From NCBI RefSeq assembly GCF_019345465.1, contig NZ_JAHKRC010000004.1, forward strand, positions 62,001 through 126,000: a DNA stretch of 64,000 nucleotides, in the 5' to 3' direction. This document shows positions 1 through 10,628 of the stretch, one piece after another. This stretch comes from Pseudomonas sp. NKUCC02_KPG (GTDB taxonomy: Bacteria; Pseudomonadota; Gammaproteobacteria; Pseudomonadales; Pseudomonadaceae). Positions within the stretch are counted from its first letter, which is position 1. Each line of letters starts with the position of its first letter. The notes below the pieces were generated by a model that was given only the letters and a program-made list of their open reading frames with translations, searched no databases and had not been told where the DNA came from. The position numbers and the translations under genes were made by a program.

Positions 1-1
1 T

Positions 2-439
2 GTGATCGCGGCCGACCTGGTGCGGTTGGCGCCTGCTGCCAAGCCGAAGATCGAAGCCAACCTGGCGAGTCTGAAACAGCGTTTGCTCAAGCTCAGCGCC
101 GACAGCGAGGCACAGCTGGCCAAGGCCGACAATCTGGCCGTGGTGAGCCTGTCGGATCGGCTGGACTACTTGATTGGCGGGTTGAATCTGGAACGGGTCG
201 AAGTCGATCACAAAGGGGATGAGACCTGGACGCCCGAGTCGCTGCAAGCGCTGACCCACACCCTGAAAGACAATGATGTGGCGCTGGTGCTGGATCACCG
301 CCAGCCTTCGGCTGCAGTCATCGCTGCAATTGCCGAGGGTGGCAGTGAACTGGTGGTGGTGACGGCAGACGGCGCCGATCCTGTGGCCGAGTTGCAGGGC
401 AATATTGACGCCATCGTCAAGGTACTGAGCACCGATTAA
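2..439 (+). CDS. Zinc/manganese ABC transporter periplasmic binding protein (ZnuA-like), C-terminal part
   Basis: This is the last ~145 codons of a gene that enters from the left edge; the frame is open from the first bases and the true start lies outside the window. The visible part resembles the C-terminal lobe of cluster A-I metal-binding proteins: a long connecting helix (residues ~10-40), then VVSLSDRLDYLIGGL, a conserved His in VEVDHKGDETWTPESL, and a strand-helix ending in a short basic/acidic tail. Such proteins deliver Zn2+ or Mn2+ to an inner-membrane ABC permease. Signal peptide and metal-site His loop cannot be seen. The assignment to zinc rather than manganese is a guess. It converges on lipA. 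Confidence 0.6.
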   Translation: MIAADLVRLAPAAKPKIEANLASLKQRLLKLSADSEAQLAKADNLAVVSLSDRLDYLIGGLNLERVEVDHKGDETWTPESLQALTHTLKDNDVALVLDHRQPSAAVIAAIAEGGSELVVVTADGADPVAELQGNIDAIVKVLSTD

Positions 440-502
440 GCTTCGTCACCTGACCCATTACGACGCTTTCAATGGGGCCCGCCCGTTCGTGGCAACGGCC
501 GA

Positions 503-526
503 AGGCTGCGCCCGTGGACGCAGCCT
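503..526. terminator. Hairpin between convergent genes (possible bidirectional terminator, REP-like)
   Basis: An 8-bp perfect inverted repeat, AGGCTGCG / CGCAGCCT, with an 8-nt loop sits between the end of the binding-protein gene and the end of lipA. There is no clear T-tract on either side. The arm shares GCCGAAGGCTGCG with the REP elements at 25771 and 49597, so it may be a degenerate REP copy rather than a dedicated terminator. Confidence 0.35.
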
Positions 527-557
527 CATTCCTTCGCCAGCGGCTACGGCTCTTGTA

Positions 558-1526
558 TCAAACCCCCTTCATCTGCTCATCAGCGTGGTAAGAGGAGCGC
601 ACCAGCGGCCCCGACGCGACGTTTTTGAAACCCATGCGCTGCCCCTCCTCTGCAAACCAGGCGAAGGTGTCCGGGTGCACGAAACGCTGCACCGGCAGGT
701 GGCTGCGCGAGGGCTGCAGGTACTGCCCCAGCGTCAGCATGTCGACATCATGCTCGCGCATGCGCTGCATCACCTGGATCACTTCCTCGTCCGCCTCCCC
801 CAAACCCAGCATCAAGCCGGACTTGGTCGGCACATGGGGCACCTTGTGCTTGAAGTTCTGCAGCAAGTCCAGTGACCACTCGAAATCCGATCCGGGGCGC
901 GCCGCCTTGTACAGCCGCGGCACTGTTTCCAGATTGTGGTTGAACACATCAGGCGGCTCTTGCGCTGTGATCGCCAGTGCCACGTCCATGCGACCGCGAT
1001 AGTCGGGCACCAGGGTTTCCAGCTGTACGCCCGGTGACAGCTTGCGAATTTCGCGCAGGCAGTCGACAAAGTGTCCGGCACCGCCGTCTCGCAAGTCGTC
1101 ACGGTCCACCGAGGTGATGACCACGTATTTGAGTCGAAGGTCGGCGATGGCAATCGCCAGGTTCTTCGGTTCATCTGCATCCAGCGGCCTCGGGCGGCCG
1201 TGTCCCACGTCACAGAACGGGCAGCGACGGGTACAGATATCACCCATGATCATGAACGTCGCGGTACCGCCCGAGAAACACTCGCCCAGATTCGGGCAAG
1301 AAGCCTCTTCACACACGCTGTGCAGTTTGTGTTTGCGCAGCAGCGCCTTGACCCGCGCCACCTCCGGCGAGGTGGATATCGGCACGCGGATCCAGTCAGG
1401 CTTACGCGGTATATCTTCGGTCGGCAGGATCTTCACCGGGATACGGGCAACCTTGTCGGCTCCACGCAATTTGATCCCCGCCTGCAACGGTTGCGGGCGG
1501 GTGGCGACAGACAGGTGTTCACTCAT
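558..1526 (-). CDS. lipA: Lipoyl synthase (second-copy type, linked to glycine cleavage operon)
   Basis: Radical-SAM enzyme that inserts two sulfurs into octanoyl groups bound to GcvH or E2 subunits. The 322-residue protein shows the auxiliary-cluster cysteines C72, C77 and C83 ([12 protein letters not shown]), the radical-SAM triad C98, C102, C105 (CTRRCPFC) and the C-terminal RSSYH serine motif (~310-314), so it looks fully functional. A GAGGAG ribosome site lies 8-9 nt before the ATG. It starts 24 bp after gcvT and is co-directional, so it is probably the last gene of the gcvH-gcvP-glyA-sdaA-gcvT operon. Pseudomonas normally carries lipA beside lipB elsewhere; this copy probably supplies lipoate to the induced GcvH. 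The pairing is inferred from position. Confidence 0.93.
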   Translation of the reverse strand: MSEHLSVATRPQPLQAGIKLRGADKVARIPVKILPTEDIPRKPDWIRVPISTSPEVARVKALLRKHKLHSVCEEASCPNLGECFSGGTATFMIMGDICTRRCPFCDVGHGRPRPLDADEPKNLAIAIADLRLKYVVITSVDRDDLRDGGAGHFVDCLREIRKLSPGVQLETLVPDYRGRMDVALAITAQEPPDVFNHNLETVPRLYKAARPGSDFEWSLDLLQNFKHKVPHVPTKSGLMLGLGEADEEVIQVMQRMREHDVDMLTLGQYLQPSRSHLPVQRFVHPDTFAWFAEEGQRMGFKNVASGPLVRSSYHADEQMKGV

Positions 1527-1550
1527 GCTAGTGCTCCTCGCATCGCGGCC

Positions 1551-2672
1551 TCAGCCCCGGTAGTAACGCTGAGGGACGAAAGGCGTTTTAACCACCCGCA
1601 TCGGCACCCACTTGCCCCGCACCACGGCGAAGACTTCGCTGTCGAGTGCAGCATGGGCGTTTTGCACATAGCCGATCGCAAGCGGACCGCCGAGGCTGGG
1701 ACCAAAACCACCGCTGGTGACATGGCCGATCACCTGCTCCTGGGCATTGACGATTGGTGTGCCTTCACGCACCGGCACACGCTCCAGAGGCAACAAGCCA
1801 ACGCGTTTGCTGGCCACGCCTTCGCGCTGCTGCCCGAGGATGCGCCCGGCTCCGGGGAAGCCACCGGCACGCTCGCCGTCGGTGCGCCGCACCTTTGAAA
1901 TAGCCCAGCCCAGGCTGGCCTCAACCGGTGTCGTGGTGACGTCCATGTCATGGCCGTACAGGCACAGGCCCGCTTCCAGGCGCAGCGAATCCCGAGCACC
2001 CAGACCGACAGGCTTGACCTCGGGCTCGGCCAGAAGCGCACGGGCCAGCCGTATTGCCTGTTCGACCGGAACGGAAATTTCGTAGCCATCTTCGCCGGTG
2101 TAACCGGAGCGACTGACGTAACAATCGACACCGAGCAAACGCACGCTGGCAAACTGCATAAAGGTCATGGCCTGTACCTCCGGGGCCAGGCGCCCCAGCA
2201 CTTGAGCAGCCTTCGGCCCCTGCAGGGCAAGCAAGGCGCGGCTGTCGAACAGCGACTCCACTTCGCAGGCAGCGCCCAGGTGCCGGATCAAATGCGCCAG
2301 GTCCTGTTGCTTGCAACCGGCGTTGACCACCAGAAACAAGTACTCCCCGGCATTGGCCACCATCAGGTCGTCGAGGATGCCACCATTCTCATCGGTGAAC
2401 ATGGCATAGCGCTGCATACCCACGGGCAGGTCGATGATGTCCACCGGCACCAGTGCTTCCAGGGCCCTGGCCGCACCCGCACCGTGCAGGCGGATCTGGC
2501 CCATGTGCGATACGTCGAACAGGCCCGCCTGTTCGCGGGTGTGCTGATGCTCTTTCATCACGCCCAACGGATATTGCACCGGCATTTCGTAACCGGCAAA
2601 AGGCACCAGGCGGGCGCCAAGCTCCAGGTGCAAAACGTGCAACGGGGTTTTCAGCAGTTGTTCGTCAGACAT
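1551..2672 (-). CDS. gcvT: Aminomethyltransferase, T-protein of the glycine cleavage system
   Basis: Transfers the methylene group from aminomethyl-lipoyl GcvH to tetrahydrofolate, releasing ammonia. The 373-residue length is normal for the family. The N-terminal LVPFAGYEMPVQYP and FDVSHMGQI motifs and the C-terminal GHVTSGGFGPSL motif are typical of GCV_T folate-binding domains; the conserved DSLRLEAGLCLYGHDMD segment lies in the centre. AAGGA precedes the ATG with good spacing. It lies 30 bp after sdaA and 24 bp before lipA in the same operon. Confidence 0.95.
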   Translation of the reverse strand: MSDEQLLKTPLHVLHLELGARLVPFAGYEMPVQYPLGVMKEHQHTREQAGLFDVSHMGQIRLHGAGAARALEALVPVDIIDLPVGMQRYAMFTDENGGILDDLMVANAGEYLFLVVNAGCKQQDLAHLIRHLGAACEVESLFDSRALLALQGPKAAQVLGRLAPEVQAMTFMQFASVRLLGVDCYVSRSGYTGEDGYEISVPVEQAIRLARALLAEPEVKPVGLGARDSLRLEAGLCLYGHDMDVTTTPVEASLGWAISKVRRTDGERAGGFPGAGRILGQQREGVASKRVGLLPLERVPVREGTPIVNAQEQVIGHVTSGGFGPSLGGPLAIGYVQNAHAALDSEVFAVVRGKWVPMRVVKTPFVPQRYYRG

Positions 2673-2702
2673 GGGTGAATCCTTGAATGAGTTGAAAAGA
2701 TG

Positions 2703-4079
2703 TCAGCATTCGATGATGTTCACGGCCAGGCCACCGCGTGCGGTTTCCTTGTACTTGCTCTTCATGTCGGCGCCTGTCTGACGCATGGTGCGGATCACTT
2801 TGTCGAGGGAGACAAAGTGCTTGCCGTCGCCCCTCAAGGCCATGCGCGCAGCATTGATCGCCTTGACCGAGCCCATCGCGTTGCGCTCGATGCAGGGCAC
2901 TTGCACCAGACCGCCAATCGGGTCGCAGGTCAGGCCCAGATTGTGTTCCATACCGATTTCGGCAGCGTTTTCCACTTGCTCCACCGTGCCGCCCAGCACC
3001 TCGCAGAGCGCCCCGGCAGCCATCGAGCAGGCAACACCCACCTCGCCCTGGCAGCCGACTTCGGCACCGGAAATCGAGGCGTTTTCCTTGTACAGAATGC
3101 CGATGGCCGCCGCCGTCAACAGAAAGCGCTGCACCCCGTTTTCATCCGCTCCCGGCACAAATCGTACGTAGTAGTGCAATACCGCAGGCACGATCCCCGC
3201 CGCGCCATTGGTGGGTGCCGTCACGACCCTGCCACCGCTGGCATTTTCTTCATTGACGGCCAGCGCGTACAGGTTGACCCAGTCGAGCACCGAGAGGCTG
3301 TCCTTGAGTGCCGCTTCCGGATTGCTGCTCAACTGGCGGTAGAGCTGCGCCGCACGGCGCCTGACCTTGAGTCCGCCAGGCATGATTCCCTCATTGCGGC
3401 ATCCGGCGAGCACGCAGTCCTGCATCACTTGCCAGATATGCAGCAACCCCTCGCGAAGCTGCTGCGGGGTGTGCCAGGCCGCCTCGTTCCGGGCCATCAA
3501 CGCACTGATCGAAAGACCGCTGCGGGTACATTGCTCCAGCAGTTCACGGCCCGACAAAAACGGATAGCGCAACGGGGTTCGATCAGCAACGATGCGATTG
3601 ACCCCGATGGCTTGCTCATCGACCACAAAGCCGCCACCCACCGAATAATATTCACGGCTGCACATTTGCAATCCGGCCTGGTCGAACGCTCGCAGGATCA
3701 TGCCGTTGGGGTGGTAAGGCAGGGGCTTGCGAATCATCGCCAGGTGCTCTTTCTCGACGAAGCGGATCGCTTTTTCACCGAGCAACGACAGACTGGCCGA
3801 ACTGCGAATCGCGCTAACCCGGGCATCCGCCGTGGTGGTGTCCAGGGTATCTGGGTAATCCCCTTCCAGCCCCAGCATGACGGCCTTGTCGCTGCCATGA
3901 CCCTTGCCGGTAGCACCGAGCGAGCCATACAACTCGGCACGCACACTTTCTGTCTGCTCCAGCAGCCCTTGTGCCTTGAGCCCCAGGGCAAACGCCACGG
4001 CAGCTTTCATCGGCCCTACCGTATGCGAACTGGAAGGACCGATCCCCACTTTGAACAGATCAAACACACTTAGCGACAT
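2703..4079 (-). CDS. sdaA: L-serine ammonia-lyase, iron-sulfur dependent, single-chain
   Basis: Deaminates L-serine to pyruvate with a [4Fe-4S] cluster; in this operon it drains serine made by GlyA from glycine. The start at [12 protein letters not shown] gives 458 residues and has a GAGGCGAGC ribosome site; an upstream in-frame start would add 13 residues overlapping the end of glyA. Visible motifs: the N-terminal SSSHTVGPM segment, [19 protein letters not shown] and [12 protein letters not shown] with candidate cluster cysteines. It begins 8 bp after glyA, implying translational coupling. The symbol could equally be sdaB; the operon position matches the PAO1 gene called sdaA. Confidence 0.93.
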   Translation of the reverse strand: MSLSVFDLFKVGIGPSSSHTVGPMKAAVAFALGLKAQGLLEQTESVRAELYGSLGATGKGHGSDKAVMLGLEGDYPDTLDTTTADARVSAIRSSASLSLLGEKAIRFVEKEHLAMIRKPLPYHPNGMILRAFDQAGLQMCSREYYSVGGGFVVDEQAIGVNRIVADRTPLRYPFLSGRELLEQCTRSGLSISALMARNEAAWHTPQQLREGLLHIWQVMQDCVLAGCRNEGIMPGGLKVRRRAAQLYRQLSSNPEAALKDSLSVLDWVNLYALAVNEENASGGRVVTAPTNGAAGIVPAVLHYYVRFVPGADENGVQRFLLTAAAIGILYKENASISGAEVGCQGEVGVACSMAAGALCEVLGGTVEQVENAAEIGMEHNLGLTCDPIGGLVQVPCIERNAMGSVKAINAARMALRGDGKHFVSLDKVIRTMRQTGADMKSKYKETARGGLAVNIIEC

Positions 4080-4087
4080 GCTCGCCT

Positions 4088-5341
<1,254 letters not shown>

Positions 5342-5376
5342 GAGATTTTCCTTTTTATTAGAGATTCACGTTTCAG

Positions 5377-5406
5377 GCTCTGCCCGGATCGTAATCCGGG
5401 CAGAGC
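5377..5406 (-). other. Perfect 13-bp intercistronic hairpin between gcvP and glyA
   Basis: Arms GCTCTGCCCGGAT and ATCCGGGCAGAGC are perfectly complementary around a 4-nt loop, starting 2 nt after the gcvP stop codon in transcript direction. No T-tract follows, so it is not a classical intrinsic terminator. It may stabilise the gcvHP part of the mRNA or partly stop read-through, setting different levels for gcvHP and glyA-sdaA-gcvT-lipA. Confidence 0.75.
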
Positions 5407-5408
5407 GA

Positions 5409-8279
5409 TCAGGCGTCCTGATACAGGGCTATCGGTGGGCAGGCGCAGGCCAGGTTGCGATCGCCGTAGACGTTGTCGACACGTCCCACCGGCGGCCAGT
5501 ATTTACCGTCACGCAATGACTCCAGCGGGAATACCGCCAGCTCGCGGCTGTAGGGGTGCGTCCACTTGCCAACCAGCTCTGCAGCCGTGTGCGGCGCGTT
5601 TTTGAGCGGGTTGTCATCCTTGTCCAGCGTGCCGTTGTGCACGGCGTGGATCTCTTCACGAATGCTGATCATCGCGTCGCAGAAGCGGTCCAGCTCGGCA
5701 AGGGACTCACTCTCCGTGGGCTCTACCATCAATGTGCCGGCCACCGGAAAGGACATGGTTGGCGCGTGGAAGCAGTAGTCGATCAGGCGCTTGGCAACGT
5801 CATCGACACTGATCCCGCTGGTTTCCTTGAGCGGGCGCAGGTCGAGGATGCATTCGTGGGCCACCAGGCCGTTGTCGCCGGTATAGAGCACCGGGTAGTG
5901 CTCTTCCAGACGCCGGGCGATGTAGTTGGCATTCAAAATTGCAAGCTGCGAGGCGCGCTTGAGGCCCTGCCCGCCCATCATGCGCATGTACATCCAGGTG
6001 ATCGGCAAAATGCTCGCGCTGCCATAGGGCGCCGCACTCACTGCGCCCTGCTTGCGGGCCAGGGTCTGATGCCCCGGCAGGAACGGTGCCAGATGCGCCT
6101 TGACCCCGATCGGGCCAACACCGGGGCCGCCGCCGCCGTGGGGAATGCAGAAGGTTTTGTGCAGGTTGAGGTGGGACACGTCGCCACCAAACTTGCCCGG
6201 CGCACACAGGCCCACCATTGCATTCATGTTCGCGCCGTCCAGATACACCTGCCCGCCGTGCTCATGGATGATCGAGCAGATTTCGCGGATGCCTTCTTCG
6301 AACACGCCATGGGTCGAGGGATAGGTGATCATCAGTGCAGCCAGGCGATCACGGTGCTCGATGGCCTTGGCACGCAGGTCTTCAAGGTCGACGTTGCCCC
6401 GCGCATCGCAGGCCGTGACTACCACGCGCATTCCGACCATGTGTGCGGTGGCGGGGTTGGTGCCGTGGGCTGAAGATGGAATCAGGCACACATCGCGACC
6501 GGCCTCGCCACGGCTGGCGTGGTAAGCGCGAATCGCCAGCAGACCGGCGTATTCACCCTGGGAACCGGCATTGGGCTGCAACGACATGGCGTCGTAGCCT
6601 GTGGCCGCGCAAAGCATGGCTTCCAGCTCCCGGGTCAGTTGCTGATAACCCAGGGTCTGCTCGCTCGGGGCAAAGGGATGCAAGGCGCCGAACTCAGGCC
6701 AGGTGATCGGGATCATCTCGCTGGCGGCATTGAGCTTCATGGTGCAGGAGCCCAATGGAATCATGGTGCGGTCCAGCGCCAGATCCTTGTCGGCCAGCTT
6801 GCGCAGGTAACGCATCAACTCGGTTTCACTGTGGTAGCGGTTAAACACCGGGTGTTGCAGAATCGGCGTCTCACGCAACAGCGCCAGCGGCAGGCAATCA
6901 CCCGTCGCTGCCGCCAGTGCGGCGAAGTCCGGCAATGCCTGACCCTGTGTTGCAAACACCGACCACAGGGCTTCGACGCTGGCCTGCTCGCAGGTTTCGT
7001 CCAGCGACAGGCCGACACGCAACGGGTCGATCCGGCGCAGGTTGATCTGCGCTGCGGTTGCAGCGTCAATCACGTCTTGAACCGATGTGGCAGGCACCAC
7101 GCTGACCGTGTCGAAGAAGTGCTGCTGCTCGACCTTGTGCCCGAGCTGTTGCAGCCCTTGAACCACAATAGAGGTCAGGCGATGGACCCGTCGGGCAATG
7201 TCCGCAAGGCCCCGAGGGCCGTGGTAGACGGCGAACATGCTGGCGATATTGGCCAGAAGCACCTGTGCCGTGCAGATGTTGCTCGTGGCCTTTTCGCGGC
7301 GGATATGTTGCTCGCGGGTCTGCATGGCCAGGCGCATGGCCGGTTTGCCGTGGCGGTCGATTGAAATGCCTACCAGACGCCCCGGCATATCGCGCTTGAA
7401 TCCGTCGCGGGTTGCAAAATAAGCCGCATGAGGTCCGCCAAAACCCAACGGCACACCAAAGCGCTGGGCACTGCCCAGTACCACGTCGGCACCGAATTCA
7501 CCGGGCGGCGTCAGCAGGGTCAGTGCCAGCAGGTCCGCCGCCACAGCCACCAGGGCACCGGCCCCGTGGGCGCCCTGCACCAGTGCCCGGTGATCCACGA
7601 TAGCCCCGGTGCTGGCGGGATATTGCAGCAGCAGGCCGAAATAACCCTCGAAATCTTCCTGCACCAACTCGCACTCATCACCCACCACCACTTCAATTCC
7701 CAGCGGCTGGGCACGAGTGCGCAGCACGTCGAGGGTTTGCGGGTGGCAGTGATGGGAGGCAAAAAAGGCCGGGGCCCGGTTTTTTGCCAGGCGTTTGCAG
7801 AAGGTCATTGCCTCGGCCGCCGCTGTCGCCTCGTCCAGCAATGAGGCATTGGCGATTTCCATGCCGGTCAGGTCGCTGACCATCGTCTGGAAGTTGAGCA
7901 AGGCTTCAAGCCGCCCCTGGGAGATCTCTGGCTGGTAAGGGGTATAGGCGGTGTACCAGGCCGGATTTTCCAGCAGGTTGCGCAAGATGGGAGGCGGTGT
8001 ATGGCACGGGTAATAGCCCTGGCCGATGTGATTGCGAAACAACAGGTTTTTGCCAGCAATCGTCTTGATTGCAGCCAGCGCCCGGGCTTCGCCCTCACCG
8101 GCAGTCAGTTCGAGCACGCTGGTGTCTTTGATGCTGTGCGGCACCACGCTTTCAATCAGCGCTTCAAGAGAGTCGTGGCCAACCCGCGCAAGCATCGCGC
8201 GTATGTCATCGTCATCGGGGCCGATGTGGCGGGCAATAAACTCGTTGTCAGTGCTCAGAGGCAAATGTGCTTGGGTCAT
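5409..8279 (-). CDS. gcvP: Glycine dehydrogenase (decarboxylating), P-protein
   Basis: PLP-dependent homodimeric P-protein: decarboxylates glycine and loads the aminomethyl group on lipoyl-GcvH. The 956 residues match the usual full-length, non-split bacterial form. Seen motifs: N-terminal [28 protein letters not shown], the glycine-rich [15 protein letters not shown], and the PLP-lysine motif [17 protein letters not shown] around residue 700. It starts 14 bp after gcvH with a GGAG ribosome site. No frameshift or missing region is evident. Confidence 0.97.
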   Translation of the reverse strand: MTQAHLPLSTDNEFIARHIGPDDDDIRAMLARVGHDSLEALIESVVPHSIKDTSVLELTAGEGEARALAAIKTIAGKNLLFRNHIGQGYYPCHTPPPILRNLLENPAWYTAYTPYQPEISQGRLEALLNFQTMVSDLTGMEIANASLLDEATAAAEAMTFCKRLAKNRAPAFFASHHCHPQTLDVLRTRAQPLGIEVVVGDECELVQEDFEGYFGLLLQYPASTGAIVDHRALVQGAHGAGALVAVAADLLALTLLTPPGEFGADVVLGSAQRFGVPLGFGGPHAAYFATRDGFKRDMPGRLVGISIDRHGKPAMRLAMQTREQHIRREKATSNICTAQVLLANIASMFAVYHGPRGLADIARRVHRLTSIVVQGLQQLGHKVEQQHFFDTVSVVPATSVQDVIDAATAAQINLRRIDPLRVGLSLDETCEQASVEALWSVFATQGQALPDFAALAAATGDCLPLALLRETPILQHPVFNRYHSETELMRYLRKLADKDLALDRTMIPLGSCTMKLNAASEMIPITWPEFGALHPFAPSEQTLGYQQLTRELEAMLCAATGYDAMSLQPNAGSQGEYAGLLAIRAYHASRGEAGRDVCLIPSSAHGTNPATAHMVGMRVVVTACDARGNVDLEDLRAKAIEHRDRLAALMITYPSTHGVFEEGIREICSIIHEHGGQVYLDGANMNAMVGLCAPGKFGGDVSHLNLHKTFCIPHGGGGPGVGPIGVKAHLAPFLPGHQTLARKQGAVSAAPYGSASILPITWMYMRMMGGQGLKRASQLAILNANYIARRLEEHYPVLYTGDNGLVAHECILDLRPLKETSGISVDDVAKRLIDYCFHAPTMSFPVAGTLMVEPTESESLAELDRFCDAMISIREEIHAVHNGTLDKDDNPLKNAPHTAAELVGKWTHPYSRELAVFPLESLRDGKYWPPVGRVDNVYGDRNLACACPPIALYQDA

Positions 8280-8293
8280 GGGGATGCTCCGGC

Positions 8294-8671
8294 TCAGGCG
8301 TTTTCTGCCACAAAGGCGTCGTAGGCCTGCTGGTCCAGCAGGTCGTTGAAAGCCGCCATGTTGTCGATGCGAATCCGGAAGAACCAGCCGTCGCCCATGG
8401 GCGAAGCGTTGACCTGCTCAGGGTCATCCGCCAACGCCTGGTTCACCTCCACGATCTCCCCCGTCAACGGCATGGTGATATTGCTGGCCGCTTTCACCGA
8501 CTCCAGCACTGCAACCTCATGACCTGCACTGAACACCCCCAGATCGGGCAACTGCACAAACACCACATCACCCAGCGCTTGCTGGGCAAAATCGGTAATG
8601 CCGACGGTCAACTCGCCCGACGCTTCCAGACGCAGCCATTCATGTTCAGGAGTAAAACGCAGAGTGCTCAT
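8294..8671 (-). CDS. gcvH: Glycine cleavage system H protein (lipoyl carrier)
   Basis: Small lipoylated carrier shuttling the aminomethyl group between GcvP, GcvT and lipoamide dehydrogenase. The start [14 protein letters not shown] gives 125 residues; a further in-frame ATG 21 nt upstream is less likely because AAGAGA sits correctly before the chosen ATG. The lipoylation motif ESVKAAS places the target lysine at residue 60. It is the first gene of the operon and its own upstream region carries the sigma-54 promoter and GcsR boxes. No lpdA gene is in the cluster, so the L-protein must be supplied from elsewhere. Confidence 0.95.
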   Translation of the reverse strand: MSTLRFTPEHEWLRLEASGELTVGITDFAQQALGDVVFVQLPDLGVFSAGHEVAVLESVKAASNITMPLTGEIVEVNQALADDPEQVNASPMGDGWFFRIRIDNMAAFNDLLDQQAYDAFVAENA

Positions 8672-8750
8672 GGACTTTTCTCTTGTTATCAATGTGTCCT
8701 GGTGCAGGACGGACAGGCCACCGCAGGTACGGTGCTACTGACTGAACAAG

Positions 8751-8766
8751 AGCAAGTGTGATGCCA
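8751..8766 (-). promoter_or_regulatory. Sigma-54 (-24/-12) promoter of the gcvH operon
   Basis: Read on the minus strand the site is TGGCATC-ACAC-TTGCT, against the consensus TGGCACG-N4-TTGCW: GG and GC dinucleotides are present with exact 16-nt geometry. The predicted transcript start is near 8740, about 70 nt before the gcvH ATG. The neighbouring regulator GcsR has an intact GAFTGA loop for contacting sigma-54, which supports the call. Confidence 0.85.
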
Positions 8767-8829
8767 ACTCAATAAAGTACTTTAAAAACAGTTACTTATA
8801 TTAGTTTAAGCGTATTGCGAACGGGTCTT

Positions 8830-8847
8830 TGGAGCGATACCGCTCCA
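8830..8847 (-). promoter_or_regulatory. Candidate GcsR-binding palindrome, promoter-proximal
   Basis: Perfect 7+4+7 palindrome TGGAGCG-ATAC-CGCTCCA located 64 bp upstream of the -24 element. Its length and symmetry match the 18-bp GcsR operator that I recall from P. aeruginosa (TGTAACG-N4-CGTTCCG), with shared G, C and spacing positions but not identical half-sites. Function is inferred. Confidence 0.6.
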
Positions 8848-8901
8848 GCCGTGACAGGGTGATGGGGGGTTAGTCCTGCACAGGCGGGGTTCAGGCGGGA
8901 G

Positions 8902-8919
8902 CGGAGTGAAATCACTCCG
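8902..8919 (-). promoter_or_regulatory. Candidate GcsR-binding palindrome, promoter-distal
   Basis: Perfect 7+4+7 palindrome CGGAGTG-AAAT-CACTCCG, 72 bp (about seven helical turns) upstream of the proximal palindrome and thus on the same DNA face. A closely related 18-mer occurs upstream of cycA at 12190. P. aeruginosa is described as having three tandem sites; a third, middle site is not obvious here. Confidence 0.6.
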
Positions 8920-8959
8920 GTGGAGCATTTTCAAACCACTGGCATATTGCCTACCATTG

Positions 8960-8997
8960 CCGTTGCAGTTGCCAAGGGAACGAGGCAGCTGCAACGG
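8960..8997 (-). terminator. Hairpin downstream of gcsR
   Basis: A 14-bp inverted repeat with one mismatch (CCGTTGCAGTTGCC / GGCAGCTGCAACGG, 10-nt loop) begins 15 nt after the gcsR stop. It lacks a T-tract but would separate gcsR transcription from the GcsR boxes and gcvH promoter. The whole gcsR-gcvH gap (8672-9011) is therefore accounted for by this hairpin, two palindromes, an AT-rich stretch (~8770-8815) and the sigma-54 promoter. Confidence 0.5.
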
Positions 8998-9011
8998 GAT
9001 CCGCACCGTGG

Positions 9012-10541
9012 TCAATTGCGCGAGGTTATCCCGTATTTACGCAGCCTTTGCCCAATGGCCGTGTGCGAGGTTTGCAGGCGCGAAGCCAACTGACGGGTAG
9101 ATGGGTAGGCCACGTAAAAACGTTCCAGCAAGGTTTTTTCGAAACCCTGCATTGCCGCTTCCAGGCTGACGACTTCTTCGGCATCCGCCTTCTGGCTGGT
9201 CAGTTCAGTCCCGGCCAGCTCCAGGCTGTCGCAATCAATCACATCGCCCTCGCTGGTCGCTGCAGCGCGGAAGATGACGTTTTGCAATTGGCGCACGTTG
9301 CCCGCCCAGCGATTACCCAGCAACAGCGGATGGGTCGCCGCCGCCAGCCGGCAGGGCGGCCGGTGGATCTGCTCGCACGCCTGTCGCAGGAAGTGCTCGG
9401 CCAGCAGGAGGATGTCCATGCCACGCTCACGCAACGGCGGCACCAGCAAGTTAAGGACGTTGAGCCGATAGTAGAGATCCTCGCGAAAGGTGCCCTCCCT
9501 CACCATGCGTTCCAGGTCGCGGTGGGTTGCACAGAGCACCCGCACGTTGACCCGCACCTCGCGCTCGCCACCGATGCGCCGAAAGCAGCCGTCGCTGAGG
9601 AACCGCAGCAGCTTGGCCTGCAGGTACGGTGACATCTCTCCTACCTCATCGAGAAACACCGTGCCACGGTCCGCCAACTCCAGCAGGCCCGGCTTGCCGC
9701 CACGCTGGGCGCCGGTGAAGGCACCGGCGGAGTAACCGAACAGCTCGCTCTCGGCCAGGCTCTCGGGCAGCGCTGCGCAGTTGAGGGCCAAAAACGATGC
9801 ATCACGCCGGGCACTCATGGCATGACAGGCGTGAGCCACCAGTTCCTTGCCGGTGCCGGTTTCGCCCTGGATCAGCAGCGGCGCATCCAGGCTCGCCACT
9901 TTGTGCAAGCGCGACTTGAGGTCTTCAAGCACCGCAGACTTGCCCAGCAAGGCCTCCAGCCCTTCAGCCGGGTCGCGCAGCAACGACGCCAATCGCTCAC
10001 CAATGCGGCTGGGCGGGTAAAGCGTCAGCAGCCCCCCCACCAGCACCTCTGTACCGCCGCTGATGGGCGTGGCATCAAGGAGCAGGTCGCAGCCCTTGAA
10101 ACTCACTTCACACATGGGCAGGCGAAAGCCTTTATTGATCAGGGTACGGGCCAGATCCGGTGCAGCGAACAGATTCGACAGCGGCTCACCCGTGGGATCG
10201 CGACCGTAAAGGTCAGTCAGCCTGGGATTGGCCAGCAGCACGCAACCGTCGGGGTCTACGGCCATCACCGGATCGCTCATGGCGGCGAGCAAGGCTTCCA
10301 GCTGCAGGCTCCGACGCTCGCCCGGCAGGATGTCAACCAGCTTCACGGCCTGCACGCCTGCTACCCGCATCAGCGCATGGTCAAGCTCTTCAAGCACGCT
10401 TCGGGACAGGGTAGGTGCATCGATATAGACATTCGGCGGGCTCATTTCCACCGCGTCGAGATTGAGGTTACGCGCGCCCAGCAGCATCAGGATTTCCTGG
10501 GTGATGCCGACGCGGTCTTTGAACGTGACGTGAATTCGCAT
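9012..10541 (-). CDS. gcsR: GcsR, TyrR-like sigma-54 enhancer-binding activator of glycine cleavage
   Basis: 509 residues from MRIHVTFKDRVG (GGGAG ribosome site; a start 9 codons upstream is possible). Order of domains: ACT domain ~1-70, likely glycine sensing; PAS ~80-180; AAA+ ~200-435 with Walker A GETGTGKE (226-233), GAFTGA (273-278) and Walker B TVFLDE (294-299); C-terminal helix-turn-helix ~465-505. E. coli TyrR lacks GAFTGA, so this is a true sigma-54 activator of the PAO1 PA2449 (GcsR) type. It lies upstream of and in line with the gcv operon and next to cycA, both of which have sigma-54 sites and matching palindromes. Confidence 0.92.
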   Translation of the reverse strand: MRIHVTFKDRVGITQEILMLLGARNLNLDAVEMSPPNVYIDAPTLSRSVLEELDHALMRVAGVQAVKLVDILPGERRSLQLEALLAAMSDPVMAVDPDGCVLLANPRLTDLYGRDPTGEPLSNLFAAPDLARTLINKGFRLPMCEVSFKGCDLLLDATPISGGTEVLVGGLLTLYPPSRIGERLASLLRDPAEGLEALLGKSAVLEDLKSRLHKVASLDAPLLIQGETGTGKELVAHACHAMSARRDASFLALNCAALPESLAESELFGYSAGAFTGAQRGGKPGLLELADRGTVFLDEVGEMSPYLQAKLLRFLSDGCFRRIGGEREVRVNVRVLCATHRDLERMVREGTFREDLYYRLNVLNLLVPPLRERGMDILLLAEHFLRQACEQIHRPPCRLAAATHPLLLGNRWAGNVRQLQNVIFRAAATSEGDVIDCDSLELAGTELTSQKADAEEVVSLEAAMQGFEKTLLERFYVAYPSTRQLASRLQTSHTAIGQRLRKYGITSRN

Positions 10542-10572
10542 GACCAACCGCTCCCTGACAGCAAACAACGAA

Positions 10573-10597
10573 GGGGCGGCACCTCATGTGCCGCCCC
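10573..10597 (-). terminator. GC-rich hairpin after cycA
   Basis: Ten-bp perfect stem GGGGCGGCAC / GTGCCGCCCC with loop CTCAT lies between the cycA stop and the gcsR start; on the minus strand it is followed by TTCGTTGTTT, a weak U-rich tail. It probably ends cycA transcripts and isolates gcsR. Confidence 0.6.
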
Positions 10598-10628
10598 CCG
10601 GGCAAAACCTGTGTCGTGAAAACCGCGA

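Noticed and set aside
8672..8830. Glycine riboswitch upstream of gcvH
   Set aside because: I could not find the paired aptamer core or a following terminator; sigma-54/GcsR control explains the region.
8865..8883. Third, middle GcsR site between the two gcvH palindromes
   Set aside because: The sequence at the expected spacing shows no 7+4+7 symmetry.
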